From Cerrena zonata (lineage: Eukaryota; Basidiomycota; Agaricomycetes; Polyporales; Cerrenaceae), in the NCBI GenBank assembly GCA_038087015.1, contig JASBNA010000003.1, positions 744,001 to 808,000 of the forward strand: DNA of 64,000 nt. The letters are read 5' to 3'. Under the pieces are notes generated by a model that worked only from the letters and a program-made list of their open reading frames with translations, had not been told where the DNA came from and ran no database searches. Every line of letters starts with the position of its first letter. The first letter of the stretch is position 1. Made by a program: the position numbers and the translations under genes. Below, piece by piece: positions 12,077 through 22,005 of this stretch.

Positions 12077-13411
12077 ATGTCCCGTGAGACAGGCTTTCGA
12101 CTCTTCAAGCATCTCATTCTAGCATTGACTCTCTCGACAATACTCACTATAGCTTTCACTCAGCTCCGTTCCTATCTCCCGGATATCCCATTCTTCGCCA
12201 CACAGATAACCCGACGTAACATGGCCTCTTCTACTAATCTACCAAAGTCCCAAGCACAATGGCATCAGGCGTTGGCGGAACTTCCAACCACTCCAGATAA
12301 TATTCCAGCTTTTTTCTTCGGACATGGCTCGCCAATGTTAGCGATGCCAGATAACTCGTCTAGTGGGTTTGGTCAAGTCCTAAAACATGCTGGCCCTAAG
12401 GGCCCTTTGGCCAACTTTCTACGCGATTTTGGCCCGACATTGCTTGAGAAGTACAAACCTAAGGGGATTGTAGTATTCAGTGCACACTGGGATACACACA
12501 GAGAACGTCTCGGTTAGTATATTCAGACTTCTATTCTACGTATAGGTCATCTCATTGCTTCTGTGGACCCCTAGTAACGGATTATGGGGACGAGAATCCA
12601 CTTCTCATGGACTATTACGGATTCGATTCCGCACTCTATCAACTCAAGTTTAAATCCAAAGGGGACTCGAACCTATCGCAACGCATTGTCCAGGCATTCC
12701 AGAAGGTGTGTTGGTACATTCAAATAAATGGCCGATTAAATGGTAATTGTGATGCAGGCTGGTCAACTTGCACGCACGACGCCCAAGCAGGAAGCTCGGG
12801 GAGAAGATGGTCGGGGATTTAGTGGTCCGGGCTTAGACCATGGCGTATTCGTCCCTTTCCGTATTATGTTCGGGGACGAGTTCACGGATATTCCGATCGT
12901 GCAAGTGTCCATGGATGGCACATTGGATCCGGAGAAGAACTGGGCAGTTGGTCAAGCTGTTAAAGATTTACGGTACCGACATCGCATCCAACGATCTGGT
13001 ATCATGCTTCGACTGACACCATAATGTTTGTCACAGGAAAGAAGGGTATCTTATCTTATCAGGAGGACTTACGATCCATAATCTACGTGACTTCTCGTGC
13101 TTTGCGGAAGACACAGCAGGTCCCCTTTACAAGACGTTCGATGCGGCTATTCTAACTGCCGCCAACACAGAAGAGGTGAGCCATTCTTACAATTGATTCG
13201 TACGTCTTCCTGAAACAGAAGCTTGTCACAATAGCACGATAGTCGGAAGAAGGCATTGTTGGATCTCACGAAACATGAGGGGTTCAGACCCTCCCATCCA
13301 CGAGCGGATCATTTTGTACCGCTGTACGTTGCCGCAGGAGCTGGTGATGGGGGCGTTGCTAAAGTAGTGTCTGCGATATATGGTGCACCAACGATAGCGT
13401 TTGGCCTGTAA
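12077..13411 (+). CDS. LigB-type class III extradiol ring-cleavage dioxygenase (DODA-like)
   Basis: Predicted non-haem iron dioxygenase of the LigB/YgiD (4,5-DOPA dioxygenase) superfamily, which opens catechol rings. Metal-site features are visible: FFFGHGSPMLAM near the N-terminus, VVFSAHWDTH, GPGLDHGVFVP and LSGGLTIHNLRDF, giving the expected His set. The last exon ends in APTIAFGL with the stop at 13409-13411. The longest reading starts at 12077 and adds 48 residues with a hydrophobic segment (about residues 10-30), so the protein could be membrane-anchored or targeted. The second Met at 12221 (MASSTNLPKS) would give the usual soluble length. Substrate is unknown: plant-phenol catechols or DOPA are possible. 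Introns are short and four or five in number. Confidence 0.86.
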
Positions 13412-14342
13412 TATGTGATCATGTAATTGAAGTATTCATAAATGATGCCAGTCGGTCCGACAGAGTTCGGATAGTAGTATCTCCGTATGCTCAAGGTTGG
13501 AGTGACGTACAATCCCAATATAGCTCGGTGCTTGTAGAGCTGTCAATAGTCATCAGCTAGTAAGGAGTTACTATGAACGAGAGTTGCTTCGAAGTGTGAA
13601 CGGTCATCAATGTTCACACCGAGTAGTTGATGGCTGTCGGCAATATGCTAGGTGGCTAAGCCTGACTTCTATGAACAACTCGTAACAATGATACAAAAGA
13701 GCTCAGTCCGGATCGGCCGCGCACGAGAAAAGATATTGTCCCTGAATTGTTCCCGAGGTTGGATCTGGTTGGATACAACCTGACAGTGGCACCCTCCGAT
13801 CTTGCCAAACTGAGCGTTTACGTACCAATTCACATCCGATCGTTCCCGCCGGCAGATCGACTCCCACGTGGCAGACGCTGTGGTTACCAATTGTTCGTAG
13901 TGTCAGTTGAGAAGTTGAACCGTCTTGCTTTCCCCCAAGTCTGTATCCATATCTTGCCCTCATACTTCCCTAGGCTCTACGTATAATACCGAGGGACAAA
14001 AACCCCGTATGTCTCCGATTTTTTTCTGAGGCGGTACCAACTCGGTACTTATTAACAATTGTCTAGAATTTGAGTCCCTGTGTCAACTGGCTTGCTTAAT
14101 ATTTCCACCTCTTCTGTTCTTCAAGTCACTCCCTCCCTCCTTTTTCTTGAGTTGATGAGTCACTACCTCGACTGTGACACCAACTCATCTTTACTTCAAA
14201 CAACGTGAGCGCTCGATCTACTCAGAACATCTTTTGACCATCTCCATCTGATATATCTGACCCCAATGACATATTCGGCGGTATAGACTACACAACACCC
14301 TGGCGTTAATTTTGTTCTTCACTCAATAATTTGTGATACATC
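13412..14342. other. Intergenic region upstream of the PKA gene
   Basis: No supported gene in 931 bp. The right part is C/T-rich on the + strand (about 14100-14260), as is common in the 5' leaders and core promoters of basidiomycete genes, and fits a long leader of the PKA gene. The open frames on the minus strand around 13670-13960 overlap each other and show no recognisable domain. Confidence 0.45.
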
Positions 14343-15831
14343 ATGGAGCGTCACCCATATACCGCCTACCGTTCAGCATCTCTCCCCATGGCCGGAGAGA
14401 AGGTTCGACCAGCACCTCTAACACCTCCTCCCCGGAAGGGCTCCACTATGCTACCTTCTGGGGGCCCAATCACCCCTCCGATGTCCCCCACTCTCTCCGA
14501 TGATGATGACGATAATATCATAATTGACCCCGAGCCTCGGTACAGCGGTCAGCGAGGATATTCTTCTGAGCATATCATCACCAGTGCACAACCAGAGCAT
14601 CTTCTCCGTCGGCCGAGCCGGGGAGTTGAGGCAGAACAACACATGGACGTTGATCAGGTTGAGGAAATCTCTATTCCTAAACCTCCAGCTAGGAACCTCG
14701 ATGACGAGAAGTCGCATGTACATCGAGGGTCTTTGAAACTAACTGATTTCGAAGTGAAGGGTACTTTAGGTTTGTCCCGCCAACATTCTCTATTAGACTT
14801 TTATTGATGCTTTTGTCATGCAGGCACTGGCACCTTTGGCCGAGTACTTCTTGTACGCTTGCGTTCTGCAAATTCGAAGTCACAAAACTGCTTCGCCATG
14901 AAAGTTCTCAGGAAGTCTGAGATCGTTCGACTGCGACAAGTTGAGCATGTAAACGCAGAGCGCCACATTCTCTCTCGAGTCCAACATCCCTTCATTGTCG
15001 ACCTGTTCGCGACTTTCCAGGATAGCCTCAACATTTATATGCTGCTCTCATATGTACCTGGCGGCGAGCTCTTCACTCACCTTCGACGTGCACAACGCTT
15101 CACACCTGATGTAACGCGATTCTATCTCGCTACAATCGTTCTGGCACTCAAATACCTCCATTCATTCAACATCATTTACCGGGACCTGAAGCCTGAAAAC
15201 CTCTTGCTCGATTCCAGAGGCTATCTTAGACTCACTGACTTTGGGTTCGCGAAAATTGTTGATGACCGTACCTGGACGCTCTGTGGTACCCCAGAATACC
15301 TCGCCCCCGAAATTATTCAGTCTGATGGCCACGGAAAGGCCGCTGATTGGTGGGCATGCGGTATCCTCGCATATGAAATGATGGTGGGATATCCACCATT
15401 CTTCGACGAAACTCCCTACGGTATCTACGAGAAGATACTCAAAGGCAAGATTCACTGGCCGAGGGAAATGGACCGCTATTCGAGAGATATCATCAATGCA
15501 TTTTTGCATCCCGACCGTTCTAAGCGTCTTGGAAATATGATCGGGGGCGCGCAGGATGTCTTGGACCATCCATGGTTCCGCGGTGTTGATTGGGATGCCT
15601 TAGAGCGTCGCGAAATCCGAGTGAGTGGTTTGCCCCTGATTCGGTGTGAATAGCCTTTCTCAATTCACTATATAGGCACCGATTATCCCACAAGTTACTT
15701 CTATAGACGACACTCGTAACTTCTCACGTCTCCCCTTACCTCCAGCAGAAGACATTCCTGGACTGATACGTGAAGAACAATCACCTTACCACCAATTCGA
15801 CACAACCGCTCAGCAATTCCACGAATTCTGA
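14343..15831 (+). CDS. PKA1: cAMP-dependent protein kinase catalytic subunit
   Basis: A Ser/Thr kinase of the AGC group that acts downstream of cAMP in nutrient sensing, growth and development. From ATG 14343 there is a disordered Pro/Ser/Asp-rich leader of about 130 residues, as is common in fungal PKA. The kinase core follows: Gly loop GTGTFGRVLLVR (split by the first intron), FAMKVLRKSE with the Lys, YRDLKPENLLLD, DFGFAK, activation loop TWTLCGTPEYLAPEI with the PDK1-type Thr, and ADWWACGILAYEM. The last exon encodes the AGC tail and ends in HQFDTTAQQFHEF, whose terminal F-x-x-F is the PKA hydrophobic motif that ends the protein. Three exons, about 460 residues. No missing key residue was seen. 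Confidence 0.95.
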
Positions 15832-16778
15832 TCTATTAATATACTATGGACACCTCCTGATTACACTAACCATTACTTCGTTCTCCAAACTCTCCTTTTG
15901 CTCGTGCCTCCACCTTGACAGGACGTTTCCCCTGTTCCACATTATCTATTATCTCCCATGCAATTGTTTTGCGACTCTCACTTCGACTGTAGCCTTCTAT
16001 CCGAGCCATCGTTGCCATCTACTGTATAATTTGGTCTTCCCGTATCTTATCTTGGGTCTTGTGCATCTTGGATTGTCTCTTACTTTCTTGTATCCTTTTG
16101 TCCACCATATAATCGCCATCTCACCGCGCTCGCACTCTCGTTACTACTCTTTTCTCTCCCTGGGACATTACTCGTATCGTTTTGGTTAAAGATCGGTCAT
16201 GTTCATTATCGTAGATTTGACATGCGATTATCTTTTCCTGACTATTGACTCTTCCTCTGAGATCTAGACCGAATAGCGACCGTGACGTGAGCCGATTATC
16301 CCCTTCTACAAACGTTACTAACACCGATAGAGCTATAGATTTAATTACGGGCTGTATGTTACTCGCATGCTCAAGCTTCAGAATCATCAATAGTAATTTC
16401 CCCTCTCTTACCATCTTACTCGGCGCCGAGAAATCTTTCACGGCCATGGTTTGTTATTTTCCTTTCCGGTGAATCATATACTGCATCGACTAGTCGTACT
16501 GGACCGAAAGAACCTCTTCCTATGCATTACGCTATTCTACGTCGAGCATATCTCTACTGAGCCTTTGGTTTAATTACACTCATAGCTCAATCTCAATCGG
16601 TGACGGAAAGCTGCTCAAGGTTCATATACATGCTAGAGCGAAACAATCATTCAAGCGATACATCGACGCATTCCTGTTCGATACCGATGATTATCCTCTC
16701 TGTTGCGAGTTATGATTATTGTGTCTACTAGGTGAGGCGTGTCTACTTTACGGTCAACTCACCACATCTCTATCGAAG
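15832..16778. other. Intergenic, 3' flank of PKA
   Basis: No gene supported in 947 bp. The left part is T/C-rich and likely 3' untranslated sequence. The open frames here have no domain and no splice logic. The region ends abruptly at 16779, where the left arm of the inverted duplication begins; no target-site duplication is obvious. Confidence 0.45.
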
Positions 16779-17401
16779 TTGAGGTTCGCGTCGTTGGTTT
16801 CGCCCCCGCCGCAAGGCGAGGGGTACTTATCCCGGGGGCCACGGAAAGGCCGACGCTGGACTTTATCTTGCTTGCCCTCCCCGGGAGTCAGTGCACAAAT
16901 TTGGAGAACGAGAGACACAAACACTTTGGCCCTTGGCGTGACTTGAGGCGAATCATCTTGACGACTTGAGGTTTGTGCCGTTGGTTTCCCCCAAAGGGTA
17001 CTTATCCCGAGGACCACGAAAAGGTCGGCACTGGACACCCAGCTTGTTGGGTGCCCTCCTCGGGAAGTCAGCCACCAAATGCAGAGAAGGAGAGAGACAA
17101 ACATCTGGTACTGCAATCTAGAGGCGGGTCATCTTGATGGTTTGAGGTTTGTGCCGTTGGTTTCCCCCGAAGGGTACTCATCCCAGGGACCACGTAGAGG
17201 TCGGCACTGGACGCCCAGCTTGTTGGACGCCCTCCCCAGGACCTGTAAAGCAAATGGTCAGTAGCATACACTCGTCGTCTTGAGGCGGGTCATCTTGATG
17301 GCTTGAGGTTCGTGCCGTTGGTTTCCCCCAAAGGGTACTCATCCCAGGGACCACGTAGAGGTCGGCACTGGACACTCAGCTTGTTGAGTGCCCTCCCCAG
17401 G
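16779..17401 (-). repeat. Left arm of large inverted duplication (structured tandem repeats)
   Basis: This 623-bp arm is the near-perfect reverse complement of 18238-18859. Read on the minus strand (outward from the spacer) it holds four tandem units. Each has the order: hairpin with loop ACAAGC, GTGCCG, an inner GGG/CCC hairpin, CGGCAC, and AACCTCAAG. The outermost unit (16779-16860 region) is divergent and uses GCGTCG paired with CGACGC instead. The arm differs from the right arm at only a few positions that I found: in the small CGCC/GGCG hairpin loop and near the inner edge. Open frames in the arm are short, frequently stopped and not domain-bearing, so I treat it as non-coding. Confidence 0.9.
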
Positions 17402-18237
17402 TCAGATAGAGGTAGAGGTAGAGATGTGAGAGTTGACAGAGTATATGTGGCTGGTAGTGGTGGGAGGGGAGGGGAGATGGTAGTGGTTGGAGAGAGAGAA
17501 GAGGATGAGGTGTGTTGGAGAAGCGGAGGGTCCTTTTATCTGTGCCCGGACAGAGGCTGACACTGAGGTCAACCCGAACTTGAACATACCTTCCTTATTT
17601 GTCAACGCAAAATGTCAAACGTCGTCATCGAGTCTTCGGCACTGCATCATATCTAGCTTCGTTGTATTTTTTCTTCTTAGGTGTCGTGTTTCCGTTCACC
17701 GTACAGTAGCCCAAAATGAATATATGTCATTACGAAATTCCAACGTTCAGTACTTGGGTGCACCGCTCAATTGAGCCCTGTAGGACTTGGGAAATGAAAC
17801 TACGGATCTTCTTTGAATTCAAACCTACCATTGTCTGGTAGGCCGCAGCATATCACTTGCCAATCGTTTGTAATACCCAATACATGAAATCTATAAACCA
17901 CCTCCTACCGCGAGACTAGCAGTACAATGCCTTGAACCTCAGCTCGAGGGGTCGGTTCGTTTCTGGGACAGAAAAGGAAAGCCTCTTAGGTCAGACTGTC
18001 AGCCCTCGATCGGTCGATCAATGTTAACCTCAGAGGCATAAAAGCAACCCGCCAGCCTATGTTCAACTTCATCCCGCTCTTGTTCTCCAACCACTACCAT
18101 CTCCCCTCACTCTCTTCCCTCGGTATCATCTGGGTTCACCCGCAAGTGTCGAGGGTCTCCTCCGGTGAACACCAGAGACTATAGGTGAGCACACTCACTG
18201 GTGCCTGCATACCCCATGTAGGTACCACCCTCTGAAC
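17402..18237. promoter_or_regulatory. Spacer with two outward-facing promoter-like blocks
   Basis: This 836-bp spacer separates the arms. It carries CATAAAAG at 18037-18044 (reading right) and its mirror GATAAAAG at 17533-17540 (reading left). About 40-47 bp downstream of each, in its own direction, lies the same 23-bp block with core CCAACCACTACCATCTCC (18084-18106 on +, 17471-17493 on -). The rest of the spacer is not symmetrical. This fits two duplicated, divergent promoters whose intervening sequence has drifted while the arms stayed alike. Promoter function is inferred from position only. Confidence 0.5.
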
Positions 18238-18859
18238 CCGGGGAGGGCGCTCAACAAGCTGAGTGTCCAGTGCCGACCTCTACGTGGTCCCTGGGATGAG
18301 TACCCTTTGGGGGAAACCAACGGCACGAACCTCAAGCCATCAAGATGACCCGCCTCAAGACGACGAGTGTATGCTACTGACCATTTGCTTTACAGGTCCT
18401 GGGGAGGGCGTCCAACAAGCTGGGCGTCCAGTGCCGACCTCTACGTGGTCCCTGGGATGAGTACCCTTCGGGGGAAACCAACGGCACAAACCTCAAACCA
18501 TCAAGATGACCCGCCTCTAGATTGCAGTACCAGATGTTTGTCTCTCTCCTTCTCTGCATTTGGTGGCTGACTTCCCGAGGAGGGCACCCAACAAGCTGGG
18601 TGTCCAGTGCCGACCTTTTCGTGGTCCTCGGGATAAGTACCCTTTGGGGGAAACCAACGGCACAAACCTCAAGTCGTCAAGATGATTCGCCTCAAGTCAC
18701 GCCAAGGGCCAAAGTGTTTGTGTCTCTCGTTCTCCAAATTTGTGCACTGACTCCCGGGGAGGGCAAGCAAGATAAAGTCCAGCGTCGGCCTTTCCGTGGC
18801 CCCCGGGATAAGTACCCCTCGCCTCACGGCGGGGGCGAAACCAACGACGCGAACCTCAA
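18238..18859 (+). repeat. Right arm of large inverted duplication (structured tandem repeats)
   Basis: Mirror copy of 16779-17401. Units start near 18245, 18406, 18582 and 18761, so the period is about 161-179 bp. In the first three units the hairpin arms are at 18245-18253/18260-18268, 18406-18414/18421-18429 and 18582-18590/18597-18605, each with loop ACAAGC. The long-range stem GTGCCG/CGGCAC is seen at 18270-18275/18321-18326 and in the next two units; the fourth has GCGTCG (18782-18787) with CGACGC (18845-18850). Similarity to the left arm stops sharply at 18859. Beyond it a short degenerate fifth unit start (about 18870-18910) may remain. Confidence 0.9.
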
Positions 18860-19193
18860 GTAAGTTCATGTCCAGTGGCTGACTCGCCAGATCGGGACTC
18901 AGAGGCACCCGCCGGGTAAGTTGGGCAGAGGAAACGACGTAGAACAGCTTGTATATCGTCCATTATTTCAAATAGTTACTGTAAGAACATAGAACCAATT
19001 GCATCCGAATATTAAGCATGGCGGCTGCCAGTGAGATGATGATGTTCCACCTTCAACTTCAATGGAAAAGGTTCAATGAGCGCTCGCTGCAAATGCAATG
19101 ATCGATCGACACTTCCACACGCGAGAAAGAATTTCTGAACGCCCTGCATCTTCACACTTATACACACCGTGGCTTCTTGCTATCTAACCAACT
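18860..19193. other. Intergenic, between repeat arm and Ssf1
   Basis: This 334-bp stretch holds the promoter side of the Ssf1 gene and possibly a decayed fragment of the repeat unit at its left end (GGCTGACTCGCCAG near 18876). Nothing else is seen. Confidence 0.4.
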
Positions 19194-20790
19194 ATGGCTA
19201 AACGACGAAAGAATAGAACACATCTCAAGGGAGGTGCCGCTTCGGATCCTCGAGCTGTAGAGGGTGTACCCAAGTCGTTTATTATCAAACATGGACAAGT
19301 TGGTCACTCACTGGCGCAACTCGTTCGAGATATGAGGAAGGTTATGGAGCCTAATACTGCGAGTCGGCTGAGGGTCAGTATCTTTATCTGTTGATTTTGT
19401 CTCTCCTTTCATATCTTGAACTATCTTCCTCTACCTGTCTTATATGTTGCTCTGTAATCGAATATTGACATTGTGCTTTGCAAGTGAAGGAACGTTCCCG
19501 GAACAAACTCAAAGATTTCCTCACCATGGCTCCCGCGTTAGGAGTAACCCATCTCCTTGCTTTCACTTTAACCGACCTTGCCCCGTCGTTCCGCATAATC
19601 AGGCTATCTGCTGGTCCAACTCTCAGTTTCAGGATCGAGAGGTATAGTCTTGCGAAAGACATCCTTGGGAGTTCAAGAAGGGCGAAAAGTATGGGTAGCG
19701 TGGAGTATCTTACCCCGCCATTGGTATGTCCTACATGCATTTTACTTGGTCTTAGTTCGCTAATTCTTCTATAACTCGTAGCTTGTGCTTGCTTCATTCC
19801 CTCAACCTGGTCCCGGCACTCCACCTCACCTTTCCCTCGTCGTCAAAACTTTCCAAACACTCTTCCCTCCTCTTGCTCCCCAATCACTCAGCCTCTCATC
19901 ATGTCGTCGAGTCGTTCTCGTATCGTACAACGCAGAAACAGGCACTATCGACTTCCGACACTATCTCATCACCGTTAAACCCTACGGAGTTTCCAAACGA
20001 GTACAACGAATCCTCGACGGAGCGACGACAAAAGGCTCATCATCTTCAACAAAGGGTCTTTTGGACCTAGGTAGTGAAAAGGATGTTGCAGACTTCTTGT
20101 TGAGGAAACGTGGAGAACCTGGTCCCAGTTCTGATGGGTACGAGAGTGCTGCTTCGACGGCATCAAGTGTTGCTGGGGATGATGCGGATGCTATCTCCCT
20201 CGCTGATGATTACGTTGGACGGAATAATAAGAGAGGGTCGAAGCGAGCAGTTAGGTTGGATGAGATTGGACCGAGGATGGAGTTGAGGTTGATCAAGATT
20301 GTTGAGGGTACTCCTGGAAGGGAGGGGAGTGTTATCTATCACGAGTTCGGTACGTTCATTTCTTATTCTCCGACTCGTTTTCAGGGTTTCTATGATGTAT
20401 CTGGTGATGTAGTGAAAAAATCGAAAGGCCGAAGCTGCTGCTCAAAAGGCCGATCACGCCGCGAAAGAAAAATTGCGCAAGCAAAGAAAGAAGAGCAAGA
20501 TAGGAATGTTAAGAGGAAGAAAGTAGAGGCTGAAGCCGAAGCTGAAACTAAGAAAGGGTGGAAAGAAGAAAACGACTGAGGATGACGAGGAGGAAGGTGA
20601 TGAAGACGCGGAAATGGAGGATGAAGAGGAGTTAGAGCAAGAGGGTGATGATGATGACAACTGGGACGATGAAGAGGAGATCAGTGACGATGAGGAAGAA
20701 GACGGTGGTTCTGACAGTGATGCAGAGGACAGTGACAGTGAGGCCGAGTCGGAAAAGCCACCTAAAAAGCCGAAGAAGAGTAGGCGTTAG
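19194..20790 (+). CDS. SSF1: Brix-domain ribosome biogenesis factor Ssf1/PPAN, 3' end frame-disrupted
   Basis: A nucleolar factor of the 60S pre-ribosome, homologous to yeast Ssf1/Ssf2 and animal Peter Pan. From ATG 19194 (MAKRRKNRTHLKGG) come the family blocks PKSFIIKHGQVGHSL, LVRDMRKVMEPNTASRLR, KLKDFLTMAPALGVTHLL, the Brix core ending in LVSYNAETGTIDFRHYLI, and MELRLIKIVEGTPGREG. After a 63-bp in-frame intron the 3' exon reads in three different frames. The expected AEAAAQKADHAAKEKLRKQR is one frame off, EEQDRNVKRKKVEAEAE is back in frame, and the acidic tail TTEDDEEEGDEDAEM is again one frame off. Read literally, the protein stops at 20577-20579; in the family-like frames it ends in KPPKKPKKSRR at 20790. 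The indels are single G changes in short runs. Sequencing error is likelier than true decay because all blocks stay recognisable. Confidence 0.85.
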
Positions 20791-20899
20791 TGATTTCTTC
20801 AATCCATATTTTCACTCTTATGTTTGCATGTATCCTGTAATATAGAGCGGGGTGGATAAAGATGCATTACATGGTGTCTACTATTATATGAGTCTAAGT

Positions 20900-21754
20900 C
20901 TATGAGGTGTTGCTTTTCGAAGGCGGAGCCGTGGATGCTGAAGAAGAAAATAGACCATCCGTCCATCGATGCCAGAACATGCGGGCACGAAGGCGGGCAC
21001 CTTCCCAGTTGTCCAAAGCTGGACGGACGTCAAGGTAAAATGCTAGGTTGCTAGCTGCTAGACCAGCACCACGACCTGTGTAAAAGTCAATGACATATCG
21101 GACCCGTGTCCCACATCGGTCGACTACCCAGTCGTGACGATCGAATGGAGGTGTATAACTATAACATCGAACATCAATACGGACTGTTTCTCGGGAGGAT
21201 AATGAGCGAGAGACATACCCAAGTAGCATCTTCCATCGTGCTCGAGGTGTTCTCTCGTTTGGTCTGCCTTTGAAACTGACGAGCTTTACACCACCACACT
21301 TGTCGCCACCTTGACCCTGCTCCCATTTCATCACTTCTGCCCAAGCCCGTTCGTTGACAGCATTGTGAATAGGTACAACGACCTGCATATCGGAAGCATG
21401 GGGATTATGGTTCTTCCGTTCCATGGCAGAGTAAAATTGGGCTTGTGACGGGTACACCCATTTTGACCCATCTGTTCTTGGAATTGAAGAGATTTCTCTG
21501 TCTACTGGAAGGTGAGATGGTGCTTGAGGGTACTGTGTCCCATTCGGATGCTGAGCAGGAGGATGTGCGTTTGGGGTGTCCTGTTTCGAGGACCCGAAGA
21601 TATTATTCCATGACCAACGAGTGTTTTGGTCTACAGGACACTTGTCGGCGGAAGAAGAGGCGAAAGAGCTATGGTCGACGGGGCATGATTCGGATTTTGA
21701 AGAAGAAGCAATAGAGGAGTGGTCAACAGGACATTTCTCTGGCGAGGAGTCCAT
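20900..21754 (-). CDS. CYC3: Holocytochrome c synthase (cytochrome c heme lyase)
   Basis: Mitochondrial intermembrane-space enzyme that joins heme to apocytochrome c (or c1). The N-terminus from 21754 has three Cys-Pro heme-binding motifs (EKCPVDHSS, ESCPVDHSS, DKCPVDQNT). The conserved core follows: WVYPSQAQFYSAM, HNAVNERAWAEVMKWE with the heme-ligand His, KGRPNERTPRARWKMLLGY, then PFDRHDWVVDRCG and YVIDFYTG. A 60-bp intron (about 21152-21211) interrupts LLGY/TPPFDRHDW. It is a multiple of three without a stop, so the unspliced frame stays open. Spliced length is 264 residues, normal for the family. Its 3' end faces the Ssf1 3' end. Confidence 0.93.
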   Translation of the reverse strand: MDSSPEKCPVDHSSIASSSKSESCPVDHSSFASSSADKCPVDQNTRWSWNNIFGSSKQDTPNAHPPAQHPNGTQYPQAPSHLPVDREISSIPRTDGSKWVYPSQAQFYSAMERKNHNPHASDMQVVVPIHNAVNERAWAEVMKWEQGQGGDKCGGVKLVSFKGRPNERTPRARWKMLLGYVSRSLSSRETVRIDVRCYSYTPPFDRHDWVVDRCGTRVRYVIDFYTGRGAGLAASNLAFYLDVRPALDNWEGARLRARMFWHRWTDGLFSSSASTAPPSKSNTS

Positions 21755-22005
21755 GATTGAGAAAGAAACGATTGGTTCATGCCGGTTCGATCAATCAGGT
21801 CATGGGAGTTTCAGGCCGGCACCCGGTCTCTTGTTATCCGACTCCTTACCCCACATTGCTGCATTTCCACTGGCAGTGGATGTCATGATGATCACTGGTC
21901 GAAGCTGTCACCGGCGGGATATATATAGTTCTGCCTCAGCTAGAGCCATGTATCCCACTACCGAACGCTGTTGTTCGCCTTCTACCCTCACTTTGTTTGC
22001 CCAAG

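Noticed and set aside
13669..13963. Overlapping minus-strand frames
   Set aside because: They overlap each other in different frames in the PKA upstream region and show no domain.
16779..18859. Assembly artefact producing a false palindrome
   Set aside because: The arms are separated by non-symmetrical sequence and differ at several bases, which a simple fold-over artefact would not give. It cannot be wholly excluded without long reads.
16739..18908. Protein-like repeats in the inverted arms, such as SSADLYVVPGMSTLWGKPTA
   Set aside because: All six frames give repeating peptides because the DNA repeats. Stops interrupt each unit, and differences between units do not favour third codon positions.
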